This document shows positions 11,214 through 23,816 of a stretch of 64,000 bases of DNA, piece after piece. The notes under the pieces are model-generated. The model saw only the letters and a program-made list of their open reading frames with translations. It had not been told where the DNA came from and searched no databases. A program made the translations under genes and the position numbers. The stretch's first letter is position 1; each line of letters opens with the position of its first letter. The DNA comes from Chondrosia reniformis (Eukaryota > Porifera > Demospongiae > Chondrillida > Chondrillidae), in contig OX359190.1 in the NCBI GenBank assembly GCA_947172415.1, positions 5,704,001-5,768,000 on the forward strand, given 5' to 3'.

Positions 11214-11349
11214 ATTAAGAAGTCCGTTTCGATTCGCCCATCCGTTGAGAAGAAAACTGTGAAAATACACTTTTAATAGATTAGTAAATGCTATTTAATC
11301 TTTCATATCTTGGGAAATAAAGCTCAGACGCCAACGGACTTCTTAATTT
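11214..11349. repeat. Short inverted repeat, possible MITE remnant
   Basis: AAATTAAGAAGTCCGTT at the left is mirrored by AACGGACTTCTTAATTT at the right, enclosing about 100 bp of AT-rich sequence. The size fits a small foldback or MITE-like unit. No clear target duplication was found. Confidence 0.45.
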
Positions 11350-11700
11350 TTATTGAATGACACTCACTGAATCCATTGAAGCTGACTACACGACTATGAG
11401 GATCTTCTAACTTAAGCGCATAGGCAATTTTCCTTCACTTCTGCAATAGACGCCATTTCTCAACATTTAAATCATATTCATTAGCAAATAAGTATATTCA
11501 TGGGATGATTTACACATTTGAAACGCAAACGGTGGAAGTTTATAGCCGGCTGTTAATATTGCGCAAATCCTAAGTTGTGTAACTAGGATATTATATACAT
11601 GTATACTAAACGTTGACGCAAGTGATCGAGGATCGCCGTAAGGTGTTATTCACGCTAAGTATCGCCAAATTTCGAAATTTCGTCTACAACAGAGAAGATT

Positions 11701-11892
11701 ATGCCCCCAAAAAAGTCAAGAGGGATATCAGTCGATAATCAGATTGCTCTGAAATTCAACTGCGGCTTTGCAAGAGTTGCTGCATACGAACTATTCGTTA
11801 ACAAAAGGTATGTAAAAATAAGTACTCCAGTAGTGAATCATGTTATAGCTACTATGCAAAGAGCCCTGAAAAGCCGTTTTCACTTATATTAG
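11701..11892 (+). CDS. Hypothetical short ORF (63 aa)
   Basis: ATG-initiated frame beginning MPPKKSRGIS, basic at its start, with no motif I recognise. The codon context is AT-rich like the surroundings. It may be a first exon or a chance frame; there is no support beyond its openness. Confidence 0.2.
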   Translation: MPPKKSRGISVDNQIALKFNCGFARVAAYELFVNKRYVKISTPVVNHVIATMQRALKSRFHLY

Positions 11893-12385
11893 ACATTAAT
11901 TGTATTATACAAAACGTACGAAGTGACACGATTAATTAAAACATTTATAAGGTACTAAGTTAGACGATTATAAGACAAGGATACGAAGTGAGACGATTAT
12001 ACACAATATGTAAATCAATTAAGCCAAAGAATGCCTGCTGTTTTAAGTCTATATCCTATAACCAATTTAACAATGGATGGTTTTAAATAAATTAATAAAC
12101 AGATAAATAATACAAAAATAGATTTAAAAAATCTTTGTCTTGCATATTGGCAACCTACAGAATAGATCAGATAGTTAAACAAATGATATTCATTGAAATT
12201 ATTATAGATATATTCACAAAGACAGAAAAAAGCAAATTCTCCAACAAATGATGAAGCCACTCCAACACAGGAAACCACAAAATCAAGTATAGAAGACACT
12301 CAAACAGAACTTACCTACAAGCAAAAGATACAAAGGTTCAGAGATTTATTTATATAGGAACCCCAAATTTGGTCTAGACGATTCT

Positions 12386-12838
12386 ATGTTTACAGACTAT
12401 TACTCCCGTAAGTCCACTCCTTTTGACAAGTTACTTGAGAATATTCTAAAAGGTTTAAAAAGTGGCTGGATATCGTCTAAGGCTAGGGAGACTTATCTAG
12501 AAACTTTCCCCATAGTGATATGGGAGGCTCTAAGTGAATGTAACAAAATAAGACTTTCCCTGAACTACTGTGAGGCTTGTTGCATGGAATACCTGTCAGT
12601 ACAAGAGGTTTTCCCACTTAAGCCTGTGTTCAATAGTTGCAAACCTAACACGGAAGACAGAGAGACTACCATAAATAGTCTTGTAGATGGCAGAGGAGAG
12701 GAGACTAGTGGAAGAAGCAGGAAAAGAAAAGGAAGGAAAGATACGAATGGAGCAGATAGAGGAGGAAGAGAAAGAGAAAAAACCAAAAGAAAAGGAAGAA
12801 CAGGAGAATCGGGCTCAGCTATTGAAAACACTAATTAA
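12386..12838 (+). CDS. Hypothetical ORF with highly charged C-terminus (150 aa)
   Basis: The first approximately 90 residues look protein-like (FTDYYSRKSTPFDKLLENIL, then a Cys pair in YCEACC at about 62-66). The last approximately 60 are a Lys/Arg/Glu-rich low-complexity tail encoded by GA-rich DNA. The frame stays open upstream of the ATG to about 12345 (reading YLYRNPKFGLDDS), so the true start or a splice junction may lie further 5'. Unrecognised; possibly part of a transposon ORF. Confidence 0.35.
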   Translation: MFTDYYSRKSTPFDKLLENILKGLKSGWISSKARETYLETFPIVIWEALSECNKIRLSLNYCEACCMEYLSVQEVFPLKPVFNSCKPNTEDRETTINSLVDGRGEETSGRSRKRKGRKDTNGADRGGREREKTKRKGRTGESGSAIENTN

Positions 12839-13370
12839 GTCCTCAGAGAAATAAGTAACAAATAGGAACTATACTACTAACTTAATACTTGCATGTCTAT
12901 TACGTAATATATTTTACATTACAACCTTTATTATACATCAAGTCCCAGTTAAGTCCATCTTTTGAATGTGATGGCTTTAAAAAAGCCTTATTAATAAAAG
13001 TAAAGGCCCTAAGCGCATCATATAAACAATATATATATATACCAAGTATAGGTATAGAAGTATAATAAACAGATAAAATATTAGTGTAGTGCTTTGTCAG
13101 TAGTGGCTTTCAAAAAAGCCTTTTGATGATATCCAAAAAACTCATGCTATCAAAAACACGGAAAGCACTTTAAAACAACAACATAAAAATTGGCCAGAAA
13201 ACCTTTAATAGAATACACACAAACAATATGAAGAAACAGAATATACATTTCCTAAAGGCATTTACTAGAAGAAATGTAAAAAACGGCGTGAACTAAAACT
13301 ATGAAGCCCTTAAAACAGCAGCGTGTCAAAGTAAGAGCGAACTCACCGATTGAAGGGATAAATTCTTCAC

Positions 13371-13480
13371 TGGCTGGCGAAGCTTTTTCTTCTTTGCTGG
13401 CGAGGCTTCTTCTTCTTCGCTGGCGAGGCTTCTTCTTTGCTGGCTGGCGAGGCTTCTTCACTGACTGGAGAGGCTTCGAT
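13371..13480. repeat. 20-23 bp tandem repeat
   Basis: About five copies of a unit resembling CTGGCGAGGCTTCTTCTTTG. GC content is higher than in the surroundings. The repeat gives Lys/Arg-rich or Leu/Phe-rich shadow frames on either strand; I do not believe they are genes. Confidence 0.7.
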
Positions 13481-13675
13481 TGGTCACACACCGCGTGTTT
13501 GAGATTGAAAACCTGGTAAAACTGGATTACAGTTTTGATTTCTTCCGGTGTGTAAACGATAACACTAAATAACGCATTCACTCTTAACGATTGAAAACAA
13601 AAATTCTTTATTAATTAGCGCTTGTTACGTGTTGATCCCTATAAGGCAGCCTATCCCTAAGGTACAGCCATAAGG

Positions 13676-16600
13676 TACCAGTGCATAGAACGGGTACATA
13701 AAACTAGGACCTATAATTAGTACACCTACTACATATAACTAGTACAAAAATATATAACTAGTATATATTAATAGTGCATCAATATAGTACTTATAACTAG
13801 TACATAAAACTAGTACAGGCAACTAGAAACTGATACATACAACTAATATATACATAAAACTACTAGTACATACAAATAGTATATACATACAACTAGTTCA
13901 TACAACGGGTATTTACAATTAGGTCATACAACTAGTTCATGCAACTAGTTCATGCAACTAGTTCATGCAACTATGACAAACAACTAGGACATATAACTAG
14001 TACATACACCAACTACATATAACTAGTAAATACACATATACCTTGTAATTATAAATAGTACATACAACTAGAACATACTGCTAGTGCATACAACTAGTGT
14101 ATATAACTAGTTCACAAACATAAACTACTACATATAACTGGTACTTATAAATAGTACATACACATAGTACATATATACAAATAGTAGATACTACTAGTAC
14201 ATATAACTATTTCTTATGACTAGTGATTTCCACTAGTACATAAAACTAGTACATACAAACAGTACATTCAACCATTACGTACAACTAGTACATACAACTA
14301 GTACATATTACTAGTACATACAACTAAAATAAACAACTAGTATGTACAACTAGTACCTACAAATTGTACATATAACTAGTACCTATAACTAGTGATTACC
14401 ACTAGAAGCTACAACTAGCACAAACGACTAGTACATACAAACAGTACATACAAACAGTACATACAACTAGTCCATATAACAAGTACATAACTAGTATATG
14501 CAACTAGTACCTATAACTAGTACCACCAACCAGTACATATTACTGGTACACACAACTAGAATATACAAATAGTATGTACAGCTAGTACCTACAACTAGTA
14601 CCTATAACTAGTACCTATAACTAGTGATCACCACTAGTACATACAACAGGTAAATATAACAGGTATATATAACTAGTTCATACAACTAGTACAGACAAGT
14701 CGTACATACAACTTGTACATAAAACTAGTAAGGATAACTGGAACATACACATATAACTTGTACATACAAATAGTACAAACAACTAATACATACAACTAGT
14801 ACATGCAACTGGTACATACAACTAGTACAGACAACTGGTCCATACAACTAGAACATATAGATACTACATACAACGAATACATAACTAGTAGTTACAACTT
14901 GTACATACAAGTAGAACATATAACAAGAATATACAAGTTCATACAACTAGTACATACTAACAGTACATTCAACCAATACGTACAACTAGTTCATACAACT
15001 AGTACATAAAACTAGTACATACAACAAGTAAATACAACTAGTACATATACCTACTAAGGATAACTAGAATATGCGCATATAACTTGTACCCATAACTATT
15101 GATTACCACTAGAACCTACAACTAGTACGTACGATTAGTACGTACAAACAGTACATACAAACAGTACATAAAACTAGTCCATACAACTAGTACATAACTA
15201 ATATATGTAACTAGTACATATAACTAGTACATACAACCAGTACACATTACTCGTACATACAACTAGAATATACAAATAGTATGTACAACTAGTACCTACA
15301 ACTGGTACCTATAACCAGTACCTATAACTAGTGATTGCCGCTAGTACATACAACTAGTACATATAACTAGTTCATAAAACTAGTACAGACAAGTCGTATA
15401 TACAACTTGTACATAAAACTAGTAAGGATAACTGGAACATACACATATAACTTGTACATACAAATAGTACAAACAACTAATACATAAAACTAGTACATGC
15501 AACTGGTACATACAACTAGTACAGACAACTGGTCCATACAACTAGAACATATAGATACTACATACAACGAATACATAACTAGTAGTTACAACTTGTACAT
15601 ACAAGTAGAACATATAACAAGAATATAAAAGTTCATACAACTAGTACATAATAACAGTACATTCAACCAATACGTACAACTAGTACATACAACTAGTACA
15701 TAAAAGTAGTACATACAACAAGTAAATACAACTAGTACATATAACTAGAACATACACATATAGCTTGTCATATTAATAATACATATAACTAGTTCATATA
15801 AATAGTACATATAACTAGTACATGCAACTAGTACATACAACAAGTATATACAACCAGTACAACAACTAGACCTTACAACTGGTACATACCTAGTATATGC
15901 AACAAGTATATGAATATACAACTAGTACATACGACTAGTGTATAAAACTTGTACATTTAACTAGTACCTATAACTAGTGTTTACCACAAGTACATACAAC
16001 TAGTTCATATCACTAGTACCTATTAGTAATGATTACAGCTAGTATATGCAACTAGTACATTTAACTAGTACATACAACTAGTACATACACCTAGTACATA
16101 TAACTAGTACATACAACTACTACATACAACCATTACATACAACTTGTACATTCAACTAGTACAGATAACTGGAACATTCACATATAACTGGTACATATAA
16201 ATAACACCTACAACTAGTACATACAACTACAATATGCAACTAGTACATAAAACTAGCACTTACAACTAGTAAATGCAACTAGTACATACAACTTGTACAT
16301 AGAAGTAGTACATATACCTAGAGCATACACATATAACTAGTACATATAAAAAGTATATATAACTAGTATATATAAAAAGTACATACATACATACAACTAG
16401 GACATATAAATAGTATATACAACCAGTACATACAACTAGTACATACAACCAGTACATACAACTAGTACATACAACTAGTATATAACTAGTACATACAACC
16501 AGTACATATTAGAAGTACAAACAGCTAGAATACACAGCTGGTATTTACAACTAGTACCTACAACTAGTACATACAACTAGTAGATAGAACTAATTATACA

Positions 16601-17755
16601 AGTAGTACATACAACGCGTGCATACAACTTGTATATAGAATTAGTAAGGATAACTAGAACATTCATATATAATTAGTACAAATACATATTTCATACAACT
16701 AATATATAGCTTGTACATTCAACTTGTACATACAAGTAGAACATGTAACTAGAACATACACATATAACTAGTACATACAACTAGTACATACAAACAATAA
16801 ATTCAACGAATACATACAACTAGCACATACAACTAGTACACACAAGTGGTTACTAAAACTAGGGAATATAACTAGTACTAGCATATACTAAAAGCTAGTA
16901 CATACAACTAGTAGCGAATACATACAACCCGAAATAGACCTAGTTCATACAACTAATACCTACAACTAGTTCATACAAGTAATACATGCAACTAGTATAT
17001 ACAACTTGTACATAGAACTAGTAAGGATAACTAGAACATACACATATAAATAGTACATATAAATACTATATACAACTAATACAAAACTAGTACATACAAT
17101 TAGTACATACAAACATTAAATTCAACCAATACATACAACTAGCACATACAACGAGTACATAAAACTAGTACATACAATTAGTACATACAAGCATTAAATT
17201 CAACCAATACATACAACTAGCACATACAATGAGTACATAAAACTAGTACATACCACTAGTACATAACTAGTATATGCAACTGGTACATAAAACTAGAATA
17301 TACAACTAGTACGTACAACTAGTACCTACTACTAGTACATATAACTAGTACCTATAACTAGTGATTACCACTAGTACATACAACTAGTACATACAACCAG
17401 TACATACAGCTAGTATATACAACTAGTATATACAACTAGTATATAGAACTAGTAAATAAAACTGGGACCTATTACTAGTGATTACAACCACTATATACAA
17501 CTAATAGATATCACTAATTCATGCTCCTATTACATATTCCTAGTACACACTACCAGTACAATCAACCAGTACATACGACTAGTAAATACTACTAGTACAT
17601 AACTAGCCCATAAAACTAGTACATAGGACTAGTTCATATAACTAGTACATACACTAGTACATCCAACAGTACATATATCTAGAACTTACAACCAGTACAT
17701 AAAAATAGTACATATAACAAGTGCACTATAACTAGTGTTTTCAACTAGTACATAC
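13676..17755 (+). repeat. 13-bp minisatellite with higher-order structure (tract E)
   Basis: ACTAGTACATACA array. A block with distinctive variants (GACAAGTCGTACATAC, then TAGTAAGGATAACTGGAACA) at about 14690-15060 recurs at about 15385-15760, an offset near 695 bp with few differences. Two nearly identical blocks sit at 17080-17160 and 17160-17250. These are local segmental duplications. Confidence 0.93.
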
Positions 17756-18314
17756 TATATTATATACGCGCTGCTTATACAGTAACTTACAATTATGTAA
17801 AGACGATTTGGCCTTTGATTGCCGTCTCTAAACAAACAGCAGTGTACAATCGATATAAAGATTTTTATTTACACTACTCCATATCAAGAATCGGTGAACA
17901 CAAAGACGTAGGGTGCTACACTGTAGAGGGAGGGAAACACATTATCAAGTTATAGGAGGCAGCCCTGTACTCGAGCTACTTGCTCATATTTCAGTATTAA
18001 GGCATCAAGCGTATATTTCACCGGTTCCAATTCGTCGTTTGAAGTCTGTAAGTCTTTAAAACCTTGTACGCAGGCTTTACTTGGGTTTTCATCAGTTCAG
18101 TTTTCATCAGTGCCATTTTCATCAGTGACGCTAGTGAAGAGAAAGCTAATTAAAGGTTTAAATAGTATGCCGAAGTTGGCCTAAGCGTTGGGCATTTTGT
18201 TTACAAGTATTCGAAGATGGAAGCCATATCAAAATTTTATTTGAAATACAGCATAGGGATTTCACGGTACCTACACTTTTCTGTTAGTCTTACAGTCTTA
18301 CAGCTCATGACTTC
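17756..18314. other. Unique spacer, nothing recognised
   Basis: Non-repetitive sequence between satellite and the 5' end of the left Helitron copy. No frame over 60 codons and no recognised motif. Confidence 0.4.
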
Positions 18315-18598
18315 CCTCTACTAACGTCTTACAGTACATTTAGGCTGTAAGTTTACTTCTAACTCAAATTAGATTTCCGTGTTTACAAACATGACAGTAT
18401 TTGTTTATAAACTGTTTATAATAAACACTGTAATGTTTGTATCATCTATTGATAATCATGCTAATCAGTTATAAGAAGCGTACGGCAAAGACACTCACGG
18501 CGCCTGCCAAATGAAAACACTAGTCTTTTGCGCTCTGAAGGCCTTCTTTTGATTTTTAGCCATATTACATGATATCCATAATTATGTCAAGCGCCGTA

Positions 18599-20380
18599 CG
18601 TTATCGTTTTGTCTTTGTTTACGACACATTACATCTATGCGTAGTAATACCTTTACAATAACGTTTAATATACTTTTTCAAATTATGTTATCAATAAACA
18701 AGGGCCAATATTACAATGATAGTGATAAAGATGATGGTACTGTAAGGATGAGACAGTGAGGTTTAATCATAGAAAATGTATACTATGTAGCGTTACGTAG
18801 TATAGATAATCTATGGTTTAATATAGGCATAATTCCTTTGGTGATGTTCCCTTGCTATGCTAAGGACGGCTGGTACCAAAGTTTTTTAGTCACATGAATG
18901 ACAAGAAAATCTTACCCCTTTGTATGAAACTCTTTGGATATGATTTAGGGATGAACAATAACCAGTGTCCACCTCCCACAACCTTACAGTACCATCATCT
19001 GAACCTACAGAAATGTACACTTAGCTGTCGGTTTGTGAATGCTGACACCAAGTTTCAGCTGCACATCTTTCCATTTGAAAGAGTTGTATTTATTCATTCG
19101 GATTCCCTTCCTTTTCCTCCTACTTTCTTAAACTGCTAAGATTCATCTTAAATTAATACTTTAATCCGACTTCTACTTAGGAAAAGAACAATGACTATGG
19201 ATTGGTATCCGCCTACGCGTGGCTGTCACCATGTTTGTTGAAATTTCGTTTTTGGGTACAGCGTTTCCGGGATGTATGATGAGTTAAAACGCTTTTATAA
19301 ATGACTTGATACGTCGAATAGCCTTTGAAGAGGGATACAATAAAGGATTTCATATGATTCTCGTATATCACTTTGAACGTTACCAATTCGTTCGGCGATT
19401 AGCCCAAGTATTAGGGTCATGGTACAATAAGGGGAGCAGATTCAAGTCCAATTCCTATAGATAATCTATGATATAGAGCGATCGAGGTGGTAACGCTTCC
19501 AGTTGTATAGAATAAGCTATATAGCGTCAGCAATGACGCCAAGCTTCTCAAGCTGTCGATCGAAAGGTTACCTTGCTAGGTAATATAGGCATAGAAGGGA
19601 GAAAAGACAGGAACTTGCCATTATATACAAAGAATCACGTAAATCATTTATGTATCTGTAGTAGTAGCACCGCTAAGTTCTTTAATGAATACAGCATATC
19701 CCTAATAACATTGTCATGTACTAAACTGACTCCACTAGTTAATAGAAGAGAAGTAAAATAGGCTATCCTTTTAGTACAGTAAAGAAAAACGCTTCAGATG
19801 GGTAAATTGTCCTTTGAGTGTCTTTATCTTAGAACATGGAGTCTCCTGATATAAATGTGTTAAAGTAGAGTTACTCTCTGAACTGATCGTTACAATGTAT
19901 CTCTCACTTGATTAATAATATGAGAAATATATGCTTTTTAAATAATAGTAACACAAAATGTGGTTCCAGATTATATACACTGTCAAAAACAAACGATAAA
20001 GTGTGTCTGACTACGGCCCTCTTTACACTTCTAAGACAAACATTTGGAAGCAAAACAACCCTTGCTCACATATTGTTGTTTCCAATACATTTAAGGGTTG
20101 TATACAAACCTAGTCTTATTATGCAATACTTAATTGCCTTTAAAAAATGTACGGACACCTCCCATATTTACCAATTCGAATGTAATTAACGACATTCTTT
20201 ATTTCAATATATATATATATAGCTTTCCATGGTATATAAATGAGTGAAAAACTGAATTTAGTTGCTTATGAAACTGCATTTATGGTATGCACAATGCAGC
20301 CAGAACTGGCTAGCTCACAAGTTGATTTTATGTATAAATTGCATGCAACATTAACACTACATCCTTTTTACCCTATGCAG
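18599..20380. other. 1.8-kb segment present only in the left Helitron copy
   Basis: Left and right copies align up to GTCAAGCGCC (18590-18598) and again from about 20381 (GAATCATCCCAG). In the right copy these are joined directly. So about 1.78 kb was inserted in the left or deleted from the right. The short frames here (18894, 19573, 19908, 20240) show no recognised domain. Confidence 0.6.
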
Positions 20381-21017
20381 AAGGAATCATCCCAGAACAG
20401 TCAACATGGAAAAAAACAGTAAGAAAGGCTGCACAGAACACAAGCCAACTAAGCCATCATTGATTGGATAAAGTGACAATATTGTATGGGCGAGTTTTAT
20501 TGATAATTATGCGAGGCAATAACTGGGCGCACGAATTTCTATTGCACTATTTAATTACTGTATTTATAAAAATCAACAACACTAACTTCAAGCACGTTGC
20601 AACGAATTACTTCTTCAAGCGTTGATACTGAACGTGTCTGTGGAAGAATCAGCGACAGCGGCAATAATGTTAAAGTGGCCATTTTTGAGTAAGTCAAAAT
20701 CATCACTTCTGTTTACTATATAATAGTTATTATTAGTTCAGAATTGTGCCTTCATGTGATTCTAGAAGAGTGTGGGTGGGGCAGTTGTCTAGAGGTGGTG
20801 GGTGGGGCAGCTAGCTGCTCAAGGGGTGGCGCTAATCTTGATAGACAAGATTGAATGCATATTAAAGGGGCTAATGTGTTTTGAGGCCAAAAGTTTCGAA
20901 AATCTCAATCATTTTTTCACATGCAAACAATTGTATATTTATCTTTAAGTTGTTCTATGCTGTGTGACTGGGTGTTCTTTTGTATATATATTAGCTGCCT
21001 TTCTATTCTTTATTCCA

Positions 21018-21180
21018 GGCTATAGATGTCTGAAACATGAACAATACATAGTATGTATGCACTCTAACACCACTCCATTTGCATACATCTCACATGAACC
21101 GACGGTCATGATAGGCACTATCTACAAACATAATTACACTCAGTCTGTCATTTCTTGGCTCTATTTCTGGAATCAAAGTA
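21018..21180 (+). other. Possible exon-like open segment in Helitron 5' region
   Basis: A polypyrimidine stretch ending TTATTCCAG looks like a 3' splice site. It precedes an open frame starting GYRCLKHEQYIVCMHSNTT and running into the 21-bp repeat. The same segment exists in the right copy (about 42970-43130). It could be a captured exon or part of the element's own spliced leader. No family recognised. Confidence 0.25.
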
Positions 21181-21182
21181 AA

Positions 21183-21400
21183 TCACCCTGTGGCTGTGGT
21201 CGATTATCCTGTGGCTGGGGTTGCTCACCCTGTGGCTGGGGTCAATTACCCTGTGGCTGGGGTTGCACACCCTGTGGCTGGGGTCAATTACCCTGTGGTT
21301 AGGGTTGCCAACCCTGTAGCTGGGGTTACAAACCCTGTGACTGGGGTCCTGGACCAGGCTGCCGGGGTCCTGCACCCTCATTCTGGGGTCACTCACACTG
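21183..21400 (+). repeat. 21-bp minisatellite in the left Helitron
   Basis: About ten copies of CCCTGTGGCTGGGGTCAATTA and variants. Because 21 is a multiple of three, all frames stay open and give 7-aa repeats (for example PVAGVNY). The right copy keeps only about three units (around 42905-42960). Confidence 0.85.
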
Positions 21401-21671
21401 TATCTGGAATGGATTGTCTTGTGTTTGGCAATCTGAAATATGTACTTCTACTTACAGTATGATCCATGAAATAAAAATGTACACTGACCTGAATGAAAAG
21501 AACCTTGATGGTTTCACCATCCTTATGTCAGTAACATATGAGCCTTGCCATGGTCATTTTACAACTAATTCCTTGGAGTACCACGACATTCCAATTAAGC
21601 GTTATCATTTGGTTTTTGTATTGCACAAGAATATGTGCATCCATCAATGAAGACAATGGTTCAGGTGTATA

Positions 21672-22589
21672 TTGCATCACCTGCTACGCAGAAGGCGGTA
21701 CTGTAAGGGCAACTTTCGCTTAGCTTGTTCATTAAGTATACTGCTATTGCTGGGTAGAGATGTTGAACTGAACCCAGGCCCACGTCAGAATGAGATACAT
21801 GATGAACTGACAATGCCTACATCAGCTGTTAATCCAGTTATGGACCAAACTGGAATTGGCAGTCAAGAATACATGGACAGTGCAATAAAGAAATGTTCTA
21901 CACTGGCCATGCTGTCAGCATGTCAGAGAAAGCGGCTAGATGCTGAAACAGTTGAAGAGCACCGTATAAGATTATTAATAATGTCAGAGAACCAGAGACT
22001 GCGGCTGCAATATGAGACTGAGAAGCAAGGTGCTGTGAGGCTTGCTGCACTCTCTGAAAATAACAGGAAATGGCTGTACTCAGAAACCAAGGAAAATCGT
22101 GCAACAAGACTTGCCACCCTCTCTGAAAATCAGAGTAAGAGGTTGCAGTCAGGAAGCAATGAAGATCGTGCTGCAAGACTTGCCACCCTCTCTGAAAATC
22201 AGAGTAAGAGGCTGCAGTCAGAAAGCAGTGCACATGGTGCTGCAAGACTTACCACCCTCTCTGAAAATCAGAGTAAGAGGTTGCAGTCAGAAAGCTATGA
22301 AGATCGTGCTGCAAGACTTGCCACCCTCTCTGAAAATCAGAGTAAGAGGTTGCAGTCAGAAAGCAATGAAGATCGTGCTGAAAGACTTGGTATCCTCTCT
22401 GAAAATCAGAGGAAGAGGTTGCAGTCAGAAAGCAATGAAGATCGTGCTGAAAGACTTGGTATCCTCTCTGAAAATCAGAGGAAGAGGTTGCAGTCTGAAT
22501 CGACTAAAAAACAGGAGTCAAGACTGAGCAGCAGTAACAAATTTAAGAAAACAAGATTGATTAATGAATCTAAACAAAAAATACTCTAA
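21672..22589 (+). CDS. Helitron accessory ORF: 2A-like peptide plus 23-aa repeats
   Basis: This 305-codon frame opens with a basic stretch, a hydrophobic run (FRLACSLSILLLLG, residues 15-28) and then DVELNPGP (30-37), matching the 2A consensus DxExNPGP at which ribosomes skip a peptide bond. Residues from about 110 to 270 are about seven copies of a 23-residue unit (RLATLSENQSKRLQSESNED), a charged, helix-prone repeat of a kind seen at the N-terminus of animal Helitron proteins. The frame begins at TTG, so the real start is probably an upstream exon. It ends at a stop before the DUF6570-like frame at 22625, which is in another frame. Function is inferred: the hydrophobic run plus 2A may set targeting or release of the downstream protein. 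Absent from the right copy by deletion. Confidence 0.7.
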   Translation: MHHLLRRRRYCKGNFRLACSLSILLLLGRDVELNPGPRQNEIHDELTMPTSAVNPVMDQTGIGSQEYMDSAIKKCSTLAMLSACQRKRLDAETVEEHRIRLLIMSENQRLRLQYETEKQGAVRLAALSENNRKWLYSETKENRATRLATLSENQSKRLQSGSNEDRAARLATLSENQSKRLQSESSAHGAARLTTLSENQSKRLQSESYEDRAARLATLSENQSKRLQSESNEDRAERLGILSENQRKRLQSESNEDRAERLGILSENQRKRLQSESTKKQESRLSSSNKFKKTRLINESKQKIL

Positions 22590-22624
22590 GACTGGAGAGA
22601 GAAAAAGAGCAAGCAAGATTAAGA

Positions 22625-23635
22625 ATGCAAGCATGGAGGAGGCAAAAACGTAACTCAGAAGGAGAAATAACCAGTAGTGTGCCATGTACTAGCATTGTTT
22701 CAAATACCAAGGTAAATGTGACCCGCATTAGTTCAATTTATGAATCCACTGATGGGTTGGAGAGTGACAGTTTGAAGGAAGTTCAAAGAGAATCAACCCA
22801 AAGTGATGATTCAGTCATGGATGATACTGGTAAGGAAAATCTTATCAGCCAAAAGTCTGAAGAGGTGGACATGGAAGTGGGTGGAAGTGTAATTGAGTCT
22901 GGTGTTGTTACTGCATCTGCTGTGCAACTACCAAGACTTGAGATTTTTTTTTCAATACCATCAAAACAAGCTTTAAAGTTGAAAAATAACTTACATAAAT
23001 TTGAAAAAGCAATTCTTAAGGGGCCGACCCATAAGTGTTTTTCATGTGAAAGGTCGTGCTCTGACCAGTTGGGTGCCCTGTACAGCTGCGATGTGGCAAA
23101 TGATCTACTTGCTGTGGTGAATGAATCAGTTCAAGAAAGTATAGAAAGTGTTTGGTTGTGTAACAAGTGCAAGAGTGCTATGGAAAGAAAGAAAATTCCA
23201 GCAGGATCACAGATTAATAAAATGAAAGTACCAGAGGTCCCTTCAGTGTTCATTGGACTAAACACATTAGAGCAGCGTTTGATTTCAAAGGCTACTGTTT
23301 TCATGAAAATGACCAATTTGCCAAGGGGTGGACAAAGGGCTGTTAGAGGCCAGGTAATCAATTTTCCCTCTAATGTTGACTGTGTCATTTCAGAGCTCCC
23401 TCGTTTACCCAGTGGTGAAGATATTCTTTACATTCAGCAGCCAGACTCTATTGGAAGTAAACCAAATGGCTCTGTCCCTGATACAATTTACCATACCTGT
23501 CGATACTCCAATGTGATGCAAGCTCTGAAATGGTTAGAGCAACATAATCCCTTGTATGGTGACATCACCATCACTAAGATGTCAGAAGACATGTTCAACC
23601 ATAAAGAAGAAAAGTCACTGACAGTGAAAATGTGA
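22625..23635 (+). pseudogene. Helitron RepHel N-terminal region: Cys-rich plus DUF6570-like
   Basis: 336 codons. The first approximately 105 residues are acidic and variable. A Cys-rich section follows: HKCFSCERSC (about 138-147) and WLCNKCKSA (about 177-185), a probable zinc-binding fold. Next is a region like DUF6570 of Helitron proteins: VPSVFIGLNTLEQRLISK, LPRGGQ and VINFPSNVD. This precedes the Helitron-N domain in animal Helitrons. The frame ends in a TGA and the next domain is in another frame after about 180 bp of disrupted sequence, so it is a fragment of a larger ORF. Identical, codon for codon, to 41752-42762 (-). Confidence 0.8.
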
Positions 23636-23816
23636 ATGAAGTTATTTTAGAAATGGATGAAACATGAATTGTTAGGTTGGATGCTCTCCAGCCCGTTGTA
23701 GAGGCTGTTGACTTGATACAAGGTAGTATACCAATAGAACAACAGATACATAAGTTACAGAGTAATTAACAACCACACCACTAAGTATATTTGAGAATCA
23801 AAATGATTTAGAAGTA

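Larger units (their letters stand above)
10929..13675. other. Unassigned non-satellite segment
   Basis: AT-rich unique-looking DNA between satellite tracts. It contains a 17-bp inverted repeat (11214-11349), two short open frames (11701 and 12386, listed separately), two small hairpins GGCTTT-AAA-AAAGCC (12973-12987) and GGCTTT-CAAA-AAAGCC (13105-13120), and a short 20-23 bp tandem repeat at 13371-13480. I cannot assign it to a known element. It could be a transposon or a host fragment embedded in the array. Confidence 0.5.

Noticed and set aside
12973..13120. Two hairpins GGCTTT-AAA-AAAGCC and GGCTTT-CAAA-AAAGCC resembling histone mRNA 3' stem-loops
   Set aside because: The loop composition does not match the histone loop consensus, and no histone gene or downstream purine-rich element is present.
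13252..13581. Minus-strand frame with Lys/Arg-rich repeats
   Set aside because: Product of the 20-23 bp tandem repeat; no domain.
21190..21462. Gene encoding 7-aa repeats (PVAGVNY)
   Set aside because: All frames of a 21-bp repeat are open; there is no start context or conserved extension.
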